Positions 23,640 through 36,106 of a stretch of 64,000 bases of DNA are shown here, one piece after another (the first letter of the stretch is position 1; the number at the start of each line of letters is the position of its first letter). The stretch is from Gnetum montanum. Lineage: Eukaryota > Streptophyta > Gnetopsida > Gnetales > Gnetaceae. The stretch lies in NCBI GenBank assembly GCA_015680685.1, contig MNCI01033485.1:135374-199373 (forward strand), in the 5' to 3' direction. Both the position numbers and the translations under genes were made by a program. A model generated the notes under the pieces. The model saw only the letters and a list, made by a program, of their open reading frames with translations. It had not been told where the DNA came from and did not search any database.

Positions 23640-24950
23640 ATTTTAAAACTTCTTATGATAGAATTGATCATATTATTTGTTAATTTCTTTGGTTTGCTAA
23701 GCAACGTAGAAAAGGTTTTTCAAGAGTTGCTTGGGATATTTATATTAGCAGCAATAAAGATGGAGAATTTGGTCTCATTAATTGTTATAAGTAGAATATT
23801 TCTCTTGTAACAAAATGGATTGCAAAGTGCATTAATGGAGATGATCTTTGAATTCTTCTTTTAAGAAACAAACTTATACAAGGAAAACCTAAGAATGATA
23901 ATCATTGGTCTTATAATAACTTTCTTCACTACCTTATTTTCCCTCAAGCCATTTCCATTTTTAGTTCTCCAATTTTAAACAAATTTAAAAGACATGGTAC
24001 AAGCTTAGTATATATTGGAACTACAATCATATTAGAGATTCAAAAGATATGCTTAAGCAAATACGCCCATGATGGCTTCCTTTTAATGAAGGAGCTTAGG
24101 CTACTAATTCATCTAAATTGTGTACCACTTGAAGGAATTTTGGTATCATTGTAGTTTTCTATCTATGTATGCATGATAGATTGATTACATAGAATGAAGC
24201 TTCTAACCTCTATGATTTGAATAGAAAGAGAAGAAAGAATTTTAAAATATTCATTTCTAATCTTGAGAATTTATCTAAAGTTAACAATAGTTTGCATTAG
24301 GCTATTGTAAATATTTTTTGGAAGGATGTAGATTTGTTTTTCATTTTAATTCAAAATTTGCTTACAAGATTATTATAAAGAATAAATTTATTCATAACAA
24401 ATTCAATAAGGCTTGGAATATGCAATTATCATTGCACTTTTGGATGAGGAAAATGAAATATATTTGGAGAGCTCCTACATTAATTAGTATTTTTATGGTG
24501 TCTTATACATCAAGGTTTTCTTGTTAACACTCATCTTAAACACATGAGACATGTTTCTCCTAAATGTCCTCTTTATAGAAGTGAAGACTCATTTTCTCAT
24601 TTTTTTTCTAAGTGTTCTATTGCTTAGCATGCTTGGAAATGTACCTCTAAAATTTTTAACAACTTTCAACCAAGCATCAATAAATTTATTTTTGGTGATT
24701 AGCTTGCCTCGTCTATTTCTTATCTTTGCATTTGGAAAAGTCTTAGTTCACTTGTTCTTTACTCTATTTGGAAGCTTTGGTGTGTAGTTATTTATAACAG
24801 TAATAACATAATTATGATCTCTATTTAGGAGTAAAATAATAGATTTTCAAAGATGTTGCTTTTCAACTATAGCTTCAAACATTAAAGCTTTAAGTGAAAG
24901 TTGAACAATTAATTTATTTTCTATAGTATTAATTTCTTTTTGTTTTGGTG
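23640..24950 (+). pseudogene. LINE ORF2 C-terminal remnant (plus strand)
   Basis: Broken plus-strand frames match the region between the reverse transcriptase and the end of plant L1-type ORF2. Near 23690-23870 it reads WFAKQRRKGFSRVAWDIY then GEFGLINCYK and SLVTKWIAKCI, the usual post-RT block. Near 24540-24650 the zinc-binding zf-RVT motif CPLYRSEDSFSHFFSKCSIA is readable, followed by an IWKSL-type helix. The RT catalytic part is missing and there are many stops. Poly(A) is not clear. Confidence 0.7.
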
Positions 24951-25649
24951 GCTTCAGGATGGGAAACTTTCAACTTTTGTTGTTGTTTGTTTATTAATTT
25001 TTATTGATATATTGTTTTGTCATTAAAAAGAGTTTTCTCCTTCTCTTTATAAGAAACTCTTAAGTAAGAAATGAATACCTATGAGGGTGTTTTGGAATTA
25101 GGGCAACGCCTGAGCCTTTTACTACCTTGAATGGAAGGTTTTTTACAATTGGTTATAAAAATGAAAACTTTAAAAGGCATCCTCAAAACTGTTAAGGTTT
25201 TCCTTTAGGTTTTCTCTTCAATCATTTGATTTACTCAATTGTGTTGGTTGTATCCTAAAAAATCCATATACAAGTGCTTACACATAGCAGGTTATAAGTT
25301 AATTTGAATTGAAATCATTATTGTAATAGTTCTGAGATATTTGTTGGATGGTACATTTATTCAACATTTGGACATTTGATTTAGAATTTCTAAATTATAG
25401 CTTGGAATTTAATGAGCAATACTAAATTATAATGTTAATTTGACTATATATCTTAGAAGTAAATAATGATTAAAAAAAGTTTGGGTTCCATGACCCCCCA
25501 CATTTGTAGTCTCGAAACCTAATGCTATTTTTCAGCCATTGTATTTTTATTGATAATATCATGTCCAAATAGTTACAAATATATATATATATATTATGTG
25601 CACCATTTTATATGTATCAATAAGCATATTAGATAATTCTTTTTTTTTA
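24951..25649. other. No recognisable gene
   Basis: AT-rich sequence with a short (TA)n microsatellite at 25579-25595. No credible coding frame. Confidence 0.5.
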
Positions 25650-27070
25650 AACAAGTTGACAACGAGAGAAAAAATTATGAGAACATGAATTTACCCTGGT
25701 TGAGGTAATACTTGCAATATTTCGAGGGGGTGTTGGACCCCAAAAAGAAGTTCTGTTGATATTAACAGTGTATAAGTTACAATAACCTGAACAAGTCATA
25801 GGGTTAAGGGGAAGGGGGAAGCTGAGAGCACTATGCATGAAACTTGGGACCAGCCTTATAAATAAACAAGTATTAAGGGAGGAAACCCAAATTGGGGCAC
25901 CATCAAACGTCCACCCATGCTGACTCTTTACAAGATAGAAGGACATAGAATTAGATAAGATAAAAAAAGCTCTCAATTAAGGATAGAGAGAGTTCCAATG
26001 GTGACTCCTCACAATAAAAATGGAAAGCTTCCTTCCAGAGATTACTAATGATGAGTGTTACTGGAATGCACAAGTCTTTCCCATAGCTGCAAGAGATGAA
26101 CCAACTAATGTCTTTCCATATTGAACTTGGATGCTTGAGATGTGAGTTGGAAATGAATTAGGCAGAAGATCTGCAACTTCTCCAACCTAGTGAGCAAACA
26201 TTTATTAGAATAATCTGTCCTTTGAAATATAACATTGCATCTTCGCTTCCAAATATAATATAAAATAGTAGGCCTAATAACTTTCCATAGAAACTATAGA
26301 TTAGCAGAAGTAATGTTTAAAAATCTGAATATGACATCCTCTTGAGATAGCTTGTATGAAGGAAAAACTATGGAAGCCCACTTCCACACATGTTGAGCAA
26401 AGGGACAATGCCAAAACACATGGACAAAGTAATCTTGTCCACCACAGAGAGCGCAATTGGGATTCAAAATTCCTAGATATTCTAACCATTTAACAATAGG
26501 TAGACCATGGTGCAGGAGACATCAGAGGAACTACTTAATTTTGGGGAGGGTCGGAAGGTNAAAGATCTGCAACTTCTCCAACCTAGTGAGCAAACATTTA
26601 TTAGACTAATCTGTCCTTTGAAATATAACATTGCATCTTCNCCATCTGAGGTCATTCAACGTTGCAATAAGCATTGGCACAAACAGGAGTTAGTATCATT
26701 TTGGATCCCTCTCTTCCAAAATATTCGGAACCTTCCGACCCTCCCCAAAATTAAGTAGTTCCTCTGATGTCTCCTACACCATGGTCTACCTATTGGTAAA
26801 TGGTTAGAATATCTAGGAATTTTGAATCCCAATTGCCCTCTCTGTGGTGGACAAGATGACTTTGTCCATGTGTTTTGGCATTGTCCCTTTGCTCAACATG
26901 NTAGGAGACATCAGAGGAACTACTTAATTTTGGGGAGGGTCGGAAGGTTCCGAATATTTTGGAAGAGAGGGATCCAAAATGATACTAACTCCTGTTTGTG
27001 CCAATGCTTATTGCAACGTTGAATGACCTCGGATGGGTCGTGCATAAGATGAAAGGGGATAGATGGTCAG
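25650..27070 (-). pseudogene. LINE-2 C-terminal half (minus strand), interrupted by element D
   Basis: On the minus strand from 27070 leftwards: a PSEVIQRCNKHWHKQ frame, then the zf-RVT region LPTLPKIKWFLWCLLHHGLP, NPNCPLCGGQDDFVHVFW and HCPFAQH, then an IRPTILYYIWKRRCNVIFQ helix typical of the end of plant L1 ORF2. A 3' tail at 25830-25690 contains a CTTTTTGGGGTCCAACACCC-like end also found at 41090-41040. Its upstream part is on the far side of element D (40066-40940). Stops and the joins at 26560-26901 disrupt it. Confidence 0.75.
26560..26901. other. Duplicated and inverted segments bounded by single Ns
   Basis: 26561-26640 repeats 26168-26240 in the same orientation. 26642-26900 is the reverse complement of flanking LINE sequence (about 26390-26559 and 26902-27035). 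Single Ns sit at 26560, 26641 and 26901, exactly at the joins. Apparent plus-strand LINE frames here (26507-26758, 26822-27022) come from this inverted piece. Best read as mis-joined contig ends. Confidence 0.8.
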
Positions 27071-27981
27071 TGATGAAGTGTCATTAGTCGATGCGTCGAC
27101 CAGGCCGCATATACGGGGCCACGTATACGCAGCTGCATTGACACAGGCCCGTCAACGTAGCCTCCCATGCATCGACGTGGCCTCGTTTACGAGGAGCCTA
27201 TCTCAACCTATAAATAAGAGGGCCTTCTGCCTCATTTAGGTACCTTTCAGTTAGTTGTAGTGAAGCTCTTGCAGTTTATTCCTGCAGGAGATAGAATATT
27301 TTCCAAGTGCCCACAACAGGTATAAGAAAAGTGATTGGCTCTTTATTCAAGTGTTGATGTATCTGAGCCCATTGGCATGATAGCAATAAAGATGAACTAT
27401 TCAAGCATTCCTTGCAGCATTTGGACTTAGTTATTTTATGCATTCAATAGGTTAATATGTTTATGCTTTGTTAATTACCTATTAATTACTTAAGTTTCTA
27501 TTATTATTATCTTAATCGCTATTGCTCATTCATAGTTTGTAAAGGCCATAAGTACGACCATCTCAAACGTAAATCAAACACTTGGTAAACCCAATGACGC
27601 TTAACGTCTGGTAACCCAGAAGTGTTAGGAGCTGCTCAGAATGTGCTAGGAAGATGAGATCGAATACTTATGCTAGGAATAGTTAGAGTAGAAGCTATGA
27701 TAATTAGATTAGATAATAGTTTATTCCTTATTCTTCATACCTTAATTAGCCACCAAAAGATAAGTAAAAAGCTATAAATATCATCACTCTTAATCTCACT
27801 TAACCATCGTAAACAAAACCTCACAAGTGAGATTAGAAGGACAACAACCATTCTAACTCAAGGTTTTACTAGTTAGATTCTAGTGTATGTTAAGTGCTTA
27901 TAGTCTACAGAATTCGACCGAGTCACGTGTGAACGCCCGTGATTCGTATGGTTGGACGTAGGGGTACCTAGCTGCTTATCA
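27071..27981 (+). repeat. Element D 5' LTR
   Basis: 911 bp, TGATGAAGTG to GCTTATCA. U3 has CGTATACG-type palindromes (about 27108-27137). TATA box TATAAATA at 27209-27216, AATAAA at 27385-27390. Confidence 0.9.
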
Positions 27982-28001
27982 TTAGCACTGTTGCTGGGGA
28001 C
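27982..28001 (+). other. Element D primer binding site (degraded tRNA-Asp)
   Basis: TTAGCACTGTTGCTGGGGAC directly after the LTR, aligned with the tRNA-Asp site of element A. Confidence 0.75.
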
Positions 28002-28145
28002 TGTTAGTCTTACATGCATCATCTAACCTTAGTGAAATTATCATTCAAGTCGTTGGAATGGACCTAGGATAGAAATATTTACGCACGCTAGGAAGATTAA
28101 AGTTAGTAGTAAGGTACATTGATTACACGGACCATCTAACGTCCA

Positions 28146-30605
28146 ATGTCTTCTCACAAGAGAGAGGTATCCAACCCACCAGTGCCACAAGAATGTCGGG
28201 TGGTACAAGCACCCCGATGAATATGTCCCTAATTTCACATTCATCCTACATTAGGATGAGTATCTACGATGGTGGGACATGGAAGGTAGCATCATGCTAC
28301 CACCCGACCGATTGGCTCCTACGATGCTATATCACAATCTGGGCAGATTGGGCATCCAGGACCATGGAATGGAGTACGTCATGGAGGACCATGACTACCA
28401 GGACTATCATCCCACCAAGGCTCAATGAGCACAAGATCAACAGTAGGCAGACAAATATGAACATCAGAAGGGGAAACAATTCAATAACCCCTTATTCTCA
28501 CAAGGGCTGCAAGACGATGGGGATCCCATCTTTCATGATACCCATTCAACCGAACTTCCAATGGGGCAGCAGATCCTCCAGTCCATCATTTAGAACAAAC
28601 CTCTCAATGACCAAGATCCTCAATGGGATGGAGGGTCACATAGCAAGGATGGGCAGGCTGATCGATGCCATCATCAGGGTAGAGGGGGAGATCGACACCA
28701 AAGCAGTGGTGATACCTCTTCTTCTTCTCCATAGTCTCACTCTCCTACACCTTTATCCAGCTAAGGCTTTGAATGTAACCGGGATAGGAAGGGGTGAAAG
28801 GATGATGGTAAGAAAGTTTGGAAGGGACAATGTGAGGAAACACGCAATCAATCACGTCATCGCCATGAAAGGAGCGGTAGCTGGAATCATCATAGACATC
28901 ATGGTCCTCAGCAGGACTATGATTCGGATGAGCCGTTGTTGGCTACTCAAAGCATGCTCCAAATCGCTAAGCAATCCAAATCCCTAGTAGGCACATGAAG
29001 GATAGCCGAATCAAGAGTGTTAATATGAACAACATCCCCATATTTGAAGGGGGATACAACTGTGATCCGCAGACTCACCTGCAAGCATTCCATGATGCCT
29101 GCACCCTACAAAACATTGACAATGATTGGCAGAAACTGAAGCTATTCCCTTGCATGCTCATCAAAGAAGCTGAAAGTTGGTACTGGTCCTTGGAGTCAAA
29201 ATCAATAAAAAAATGGAGTACGATGCTTGAAATTTTCAATGACAAGTATCAAATGTACTCTAGAGTGGCGAATTTGAGATGGCAGATCCAAGGCTAGAAA
29301 CAAGGAAATCATGAACCCTTGGATGTCACCATGAGCAGATACTACTCATTGTTGCATCGGTGCCCTGGTCATGGTTACTCTCAACGGGCACAACTTTGGC
29401 ACATCATTGATGGACTCCGTTTTGAAATGCGAAAGACCCTTGGCGTGTACGCCCAAGGATGACTGTCAAAGATAAGGGCCCATCAATTGCAACGCCTCAT
29501 TGAACAGGTGGCCAAGGAGGAAGGAGAACTTAGGAAAAAGGAGAGTGCAGAAGAATTCAATCGGGATCCTTCCCTCAGAAAAAGGAAAATCTGTTTTTGT
29601 GATGAGGAGGATGAATCACCACTGGAAGCAATGGTGAATCGAAAGACTTTACCTTTACAAAAGTTTGCATCTGAAATATCAGCAAAGGTGGATAAGATGT
29701 GGGACTCTTTGGACGAAAGAGTCCAAAGAGTGTTGAAAATTGTAGAGGAGTCCAGAGAACAAGGTAATGACCGCGATTAGTGCAGGAAGAAGGAAGCTAA
29801 ACATGCCCAACATAAGGGCAAGGGCAAGGTTGCTGTAGTAGAATAGGTTGCAGACTTTGACACCAAGGAGGATGATGAATGTGGCATATGCCAATATGAA
29901 CATCCTAAGGGATGTTGTCCTGTGGTGTCACATCTTTAAGATTCTGGGGTGTATGCATTGAACCCTCACTTGGCACAGCGGTAAACACCTCGAAGGTTGC
30001 CTTATCCACAAGGTAATTCCAGGTGGTTCCACCAGCAGCAGCAGCAAGGATATTATCCAAGTGGAGCACCACCGCAACCATACGAATACTTCCAATAGTG
30101 GTAGCAACCACAAGCATGGGGGATGCCACCTCCAAGGCAGCAGTACCCTTACAAACAGCCAGACCCTTATGGGTACTACGTTCAGCAACCAGTCTCTCCA
30201 CAGGACTCTTCCAATCATGCGGCCTTTCAAAGTCATTACCACCCCCTAGAGTATTTCTAACCTCAATCTCCATCACCTAGGGGGGAGAGTCCACATCTCT
30301 TCTATCCTCCATCACCTTCTCCTACCACTCCTCCACAACATCCTACTCAACTACCACCTGCCCCACTGATGCAGGGAGAAATACTGCCACAGCTACAGCA
30401 ACGAAACGCTACGAGGGCTGTTAACTTACAATTGGCACCTTAGCTGAGTCGACCGGAGCCCAAGCCATGAAAATGTCCTTTTTTCTAGCCCAATCATTTG
30501 AACATACCCTCACATACACCTGTGGCCAGTGCCTCTGAACCTACAAGCGCCTCCACCATTCCACCGCCAGAGTAGCCTTCAAGCCAACCACACTCCAACA
30601 TCCAA
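28146..30605 (+). pseudogene. Element D gag pseudogene
   Basis: Starts MSSHKREVSNPPVPQE. A one-base shift near 28200 moves the frame to WYKHPDEYVPNFTFILH. A His/Arg/Asp-rich part follows (HHQGRGGDRHQSSGD, near 28670-28720), then a second shift near 28990. From 28995 the Gag core is in the pol frame: NIPIFEGGYNCDPQTHLQAF, then KLKLFPCMLIKEAESWYWSL. The remainder has a Lys/Glu-rich stretch, YEHPKGCC near 29895-29920, and Pro/Gln-rich low complexity to about 30600. No CCHC zinc knuckle was found. Long open stretches in other frames (for example 28193-28987) are shadows caused by the shift. Confidence 0.85.
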
Positions 30606-33600
30606 ATGGTCATGCTCACACATGCCGTAACCAACTGGATCAAGGTAAGTCATCTTCCCCAAAAATTGACTAATCCAAGAAGCCCCCTCATCTATCTTCA
30701 AGTGGTAGGGAACGAGCCATGCAAAGCTCTTTTGGACTTGGGGTCAGGGGTCAATTTGATCTCTCATGATATGTACAAGAATTGGAACTTTCCCTTGCTA
30801 AAGAAGAGCAACATCTGGCTCAAGTTAGCAGACCAGTCCATCACTGTTCCCTTGGGATTGGTGGAGGACATTATGACCAACGTTTGTGGGTGGTCCTATC
30901 CTACTGATTTCCTGGTTATCCGTGTGGAGAACTGCATAGGGAACTTCCCAATCATCATGGGAAGAGCCTGGCTAAGAATGGTGGACGCATGTCTAGGACT
31001 CCGAGATCTATCCCTTGAAATTTCAAAGGAAAATCCTTTTAGGAAGATCAAGAAGAAGCGCATTCCATGCATCGCGTATAGTGACTTAGGGTGCAACTGT
31101 GTGCAGCAGTTATGGTCCGCTAAGTGGATATTCATTCAAGCATGCAGTCGATGTACCGACAAATCACCTGTTCAATAGTGCCTATATGCAGTAGCCACTA
31201 ACCAAGAGGGCACCCAGTGGTTGACAACTAATCCTACTAGCAGTGCATTGTGCATGGAACCATCTGAGGGGCTTGTGCAAGCCTATATTGAAAGCATGGA
31301 CGAAATGGAAGAAGTTCATCAACAAGTCTTCACTGTTGATGACCAAGATGACTAGGGGAAATTACAAATCCCTAAGAGATTCAAACAAGAGCCCCTAGAG
31401 CTAAAGTCTTTACCGGCTCACTTGGAATATGCATTTTTGCAAAATGGAAAGCTGGTAATCATTAATGCCATCCTTGCTCCTGAATTGAAAAAGAGATTGC
31501 TGAAGGTGGTAAACAAATGGGTTGCTGCATTCGCATGGTCATATCTTGAGTTGACTAGAGTTGATCCCAAGGTCTGCCAACATCGGATCTATATTGACCC
31601 TTCCATGAAACCATGACACCAGCCACAAAGACAATTGAATCCCAAACTGAAGCAGGTCGTAAAGGATGAAATCAAATAATTGCTAAAGGTGGGATTCATC
31701 TATTATATTGCCAATAGCGAATGGGTTAGCCCACTCATTATCGTGCTAAAGAAAGATGGCAAATGGAGGGTCTGTATTGATTTCCGGTTGCTCAACATGG
31801 CTACCTTTAAGGATCATTTTCCACTCCCATTTGTGGATCAGGTGTTGGACACCATCGCAGGGCACCACTACTATAGCTTTTTGGATGGTTATAGTGGTTA
31901 TAACCAAATCCAAATAGCACCAGAGGACTAGGCCAAAACAATGTTCACAAGTCCATGGGAGACTTTCGCATACAAGAAGATGCCCTTTGGCTTGTGCAAT
32001 GCACCTACTACGTTCCAACACCTTGTCCTAAGCATCTTCCAGCAACAAATCGGCAATGGGGTAGAAGTCTTCATGGATGACTTCTCCACCTATGGGGCCA
32101 TGTTCGAGCAAGCCTTGAACCATCTGGAGCAAGTACTGAAAAGGTGTGTAGACACCAATCTGTGGCTCAATTGGCAGAAGAGCCATTTGATGGTCCAAGA
32201 GGGCATTGTGCTAGGGCATCGCATCTCACAAATAGGGATTAGCGTAGATCTTGAAAAGATCAGGGTCATCCAAGGAATCACCCACCAACCAAGTACCATC
32301 AAAGATGTTCAGTCATTCCTTGAACACACTGGTTATTACCGACGTTTCATTGAAAACTTCTTAAAGATTGCCAAGCCGTTGGTAGAACTTACAAAGAAGG
32401 ACGCTCCATTCATCTGGACCAAGGAATGCGAGTCTACATTCCAAGCGTTGAAATAGAAACTCGTAGAAACTCCAGTTCTACGAGTACCTGATTGGTCTAG
32501 ACCCTTTCACATTATGACGAATGCATCTAACTATGACTTGGGAGCCGTGCTTACACAGTGTGACAATCAGAAACATCCATATTATATCCATTGTGCAAGC
32601 TGTAGCATTGTGGGTGCTCAGCTGAACTACACCATCACCGAAAAGGAGTTGATGGTAGTGGTGTTCACCTTGGACAAATTTTGGCACTATGTGCTCAGAT
32701 ACTAGGTGTTTGTGCATACTGACCACAGTGCTATCCAGTTCTTGATGAACAAACCAACAGTGAGCCCCCGCATCATCCAGTGGCTAGTGATTCTTCAAGA
32801 GTTTGATCTCACCATGGTAGATCGAAAGGGGACCGAGAATGTAGTTGCTGACAACTTGTCTCAGTTACGATGGGATGACATAAAAGAGGAGGAGCCCCTC
32901 TCAGACCAATTTCTAGATGAACTCCTCTTCATAGGTGCAATCGATCCTCAAGTACCCAAGGAATCCCCTTGGTTCAACCACATCCTCACCTACCTCACAA
33001 CCCAAGAGCTGCCAAAGGAGTGGAACCATCAACAAAAACAATAGTTTCTCCATAAGGCTAAGCGTTTCATGGAAATCAATGGCCACCTTTACAAGATGTG
33101 CGTAGATGGCCTGGTTCAATGGTGTGTCCCTGATGATGATACATTGCACATCCTCCAAGATGCTCACGAGGGCCCTTGTGGGGGCCACTATGTTGGACGT
33201 CGCATGGCCATTAAGATCTTGCTTGCAGGGTATTATTAGCCCACAATTTTCAGGGACACATAATGGTTCACCCACTCCTGCGAACGATGCCAAAAAGATG
33301 GTGGGATGTCAGCATGATTGGAGGGACCTCAACGGTGGATCCAATCACTGGAGCCCTTCGACATCTGGGGCATCGACTTCATGGGGCCCATCAAACCCTT
33401 GTCAAATGAAAAGGCATACATCATCGTAGCTGTGGACTACTGTACAAAGTAGGCAAAAGTGGTAGCCCTCGTCGACTGTTCTTCCAACACCACTGCACGA
33501 TTTGTCCAGCAACAAATCGTTAACAAGCTTGGAGTGCCACGTGCACTCAATTCTAATAATGGGACTCATTTAACGGGTGTCACTTTTCAGAAACTCATGC

Positions 33601-34319
33601 AATGCTTAGGGGTAACACATAAATTTACAATGCCCTATCACCCCCAGGCCAACAAGTAAGTCGAAGTCACCAATAGGGAGATCACCAAGATCCTTACCCG
33701 AACCATCAGCAAATACAGGAGGGATTGGAGTGCCAAACTCAATGATGCCCTATGGGCCTATCGCTTCACTTGGAAACTTCCTGTAGGGTACTCTCCCTAT
33801 GAGTTAGTGTACGGAAAGTTACCAACACTTCCAATTCAGGCCAAACTCCGCACACTATCCACCGCTAGTGACTTAGGCCTTGATCTCCCACTAGCACAAC
33901 GAGAACGACTCATCAATTTAAGTGTGCTAGATGAGAACCGATTAGTGGCCCTATCTTCCAATGAGATCCACAAGGCCTATAACAAAAAATGACATGATCT
34001 TAGGATTCGGAAGGTCACATTTAGACGTGGAGACAAAGTGTTGTATTGGAACCCCTCACATGTATCTCAATTGACCAAGTTTCAAACACTGTGGGAGGGA
34101 CCTTACATTGTCTCTGAAACCTTCCCATCCAGGGCCTTGCTTATCCACAAACCTGAGGACCCCACCAAAATGCAATTAGTCAACCACTGATAATTGAAAC
34201 CTTTTCATGAACTCCACTCAACCAGTGTAACTGCCGCGTCATCACTAGGACAACCTTGCTCCATTTTTCGTGTCTCCTCCTTTCCACCCAGTCATGGGGG
34301 GGACTGTCATCCCTGCTGA
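30606..34319 (+). pseudogene. Element D pol pseudogene: protease, RT, RNase H, integrase
   Basis: One continuous reading frame interrupted only by premature stops. Retropepsin: ALLDLGSGVNLIS at about 30727-30765, IIMGRAWLRMVDACLGLRDL after it. RT: VLKKDGKWRVCIDFRLLN near 31743, SFLDGYSGYNQI near 31876, catalytic FMDDF at 32070-32084 in the Athila-like VFMDDFSTYG setting. RNase H: TNASNYDLGAVLTQ (first Asp changed to Asn), TEKELMVVVFTLDKFW, HTDHSAIQFLM. Integrase: HEGPCGGHYVGRRM and CERCQ zinc region, [18 protein letters not shown] (second catalytic Asp changed to Asn), HPQANK then EVTNREI. A GPY/F module (LWEGPYIVSE) lies near 34090-34120. The frame ends with SHGGDCHPC at 34319, as in A and B. 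Confidence 0.9.
34289..34303 (+). other. PPT-like motif 1 of element D
   Basis: CAGTCATGGGGGGGA at the very end of pol, same motif as next to the 3' LTR. Confidence 0.6.
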
Positions 34320-35689
34320 TCCATTCCACTGCACCCCTCATTGTTTTAAAATTTTTTGTTTTACACCTTTTTGTTTTTCACCATCGTTCATACGTTTGCA
34401 AATTCTTTGTACATTTTTTCCTTTCTTTAATTATTTTTCGCGTAATTGCTAATACGTCGTCGTATTGTCTTCAGATGTCTAGTGTGAATGGTTTTCATTG
34501 TGATGGGTAATGTAATAGTCTACCTCATTATCTGGCTCCTGCCCTCACATGGTTGTCCTTGGACTTTACGTTTACTCTCACCTCATAAACTCAGCAATGA
34601 GTCCACATCATCCATCCATTCACCATTCCATGGTTTTCCTTCTGTTGAGAACATGTAACCCCTTCACTTAAAAACATTATAATTAATGTGTGACTTTTGT
34701 AGTTCCCAGACTCAGGGATGATCCAATGGTTGAATTGGGTGTGACTTCAAGGGGAATACAGTATTCGTTGCTATGTTCTATCCCTTGGGTTGCTGGTCTG
34801 CCCTTACAGATTTTCTACCGCTCCACATCCTTCTCTCCAAGGAAGCTTCTGGGCAGTTCGACCTTACATGGTGTGGTCCTCACCGAAAAATTCAAAAAAA
34901 AATAGAAAATGAAAAAGAACAAAATAAAAGAAATAAACATGAGGATTCAAAGCACACNNNNNNNNNNNNNNNNNNNNNNNNNNNNNNNNNNNNNNNNNNN
35001 NNNNNNNNNNNNNNNNNNNNNNNNNNNNNNNNNNNNNNNNNNNNNNNNNNNNNNNNNNNNNNNNNNNNNNNNNNNNNNNNNNNNNNNNNNNNNGGTTGGT
35101 TTTGGGTATGAACTTAGGAATGGTTCTACTAGGTCACTTAACCACAACTCCACACAGGGTTTCATGTGCTTGACACTTGGACTACCCATTCTCTCATCTC
35201 CCTTTGTTCCCATTTCTCTTCGTACTCACCTCATTGCCAGTTTTATGTTTTGTGTATTCATCGTGATGTCTGTGGGCTTCTCATGCATTGGCAGGATCTC
35301 TTAGGTAGGCGTCTTAACTAGCTACCACCATTCCTTGGCCTCGGGGCCCACGAACCCCAGTGTTGAGGATATGTAGGGGCTACGAAGGCTATTGCTTGAT
35401 ATGGGGAGGACCCACCTGCATATTCTTGGTCCTACTTATTAAGTCTCCCATCCGGTGGATTTCGTAGTTGATTATTTTTAGGATCCCATCACTCGGTTTC
35501 TTCTCAGCAAAGTTCTTTTGAGTCCCATTCTCCTATTTTTGTCTCTCTTTTTAGCCTAATTACCTTCCTTATGTCCTCAGCCATGTCCGGGCCTCTCACA
35601 CACTTCAACCGCCCTAATTTGACATTTCAAATTCATCATTTCGGGCTTTTTCCAGGTTAGTCAACATTGGTCAACAAGTAAACACCCCT
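34320..35689 (+). other. Element D spacer between pol and accessory gene
   Basis: Non-coding, co-linear in part with the A and B blocks (GCAATGAGTCCACATCATCC near 34594, GGTGTGACTTCAAGGGGA near 34738, ATTCAAAGCACAC just before the gap). The N gap at 34958-35093 (136 bases) interrupts it. No credible coding frame. Confidence 0.6.
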
Positions 35690-35752
35690 GTGTATACGCG
35701 GCTGCGTATACGCGGCCTTATCGACATAGTGCCTAATCCCTATATATAGGGC
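35690..35752 (+). promoter_or_regulatory. LTR-like internal promoter before the accessory gene
   Basis: Two GTATACGC motifs (35692-35699 and 35706-35713) are followed by a TATA box (TATATATA, 35741-35748) inside the 14-bp perfect palindrome CCCTATATATAGGG. The 18-mer GGCTGCGTATACGCGGCC at 35700-35717 differs at one base from the U3 of the 3' LTR (39220-39237), which also lies upstream of a TATA box. Placed about 360 bp before the accessory ATG. Promoter function is inferred. Confidence 0.55.
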
Positions 35753-35892
35753 TGCTGTGCTTCACATTTTCATCATTTGAGCTCTAAATTGAGGGGATAT
35801 TTTGCCATTTTTTCTACCTAACCTTTCCCAACACACCTACATTCCATCGCGAGTCTGCATCAACCGATCCTTGCCCTTTTAAGTAACCAGAG

Positions 35893-36106
35893 GTATGCTC
35901 TCAGTCATGGGGGGTGGTACCTAGGTGTAATTAATTAATTAGTTGGTTAATTACGAAAACTTTAGCTCTAACCCATAAATTAACACTCTAGAAGACTTAA
36001 AGGTGTGCCTATGCTAACAACATAACTTGGTCAAACTGAGAAGGTGTATACAGACCATCTTAAGCTACTTAGGTACAATCTAACGGGCGGTTATGTTTGA
36101 TTGCAG
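35893..36106 (+). other. Candidate intron immediately before the accessory ATG, element D
   Basis: Donor CAGAG|GTATGC and acceptor GTTTGATTGCAG|ATGG, 214 bp, including PPT-like motif 2 (TCAGTCATGGGGGGTGGTA, 35901-35919). The corresponding stretches of A and B have the same limits and length (205-206 bp). Confidence 0.5.

Noticed and set aside
26507-27022. Plus-strand LINE-like frames
   Set aside because: They lie in a segment that is the reverse complement of flanking minus-strand LINE sequence, bounded by single Ns, so they are probably an assembly artefact.
28193-28987. 264-residue plus-strand open frame in element D
   Set aside because: It is out of frame with Gag homology. Reading the neighbouring frame after a one-base shift restores the Gag N-terminal and His-rich match to element B.
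29905-30280. Three overlapping open frames on both strands
   Set aside because: They shadow the Pro/Gln-rich C-terminal part of Gag, whose own frame is interrupted by stops.
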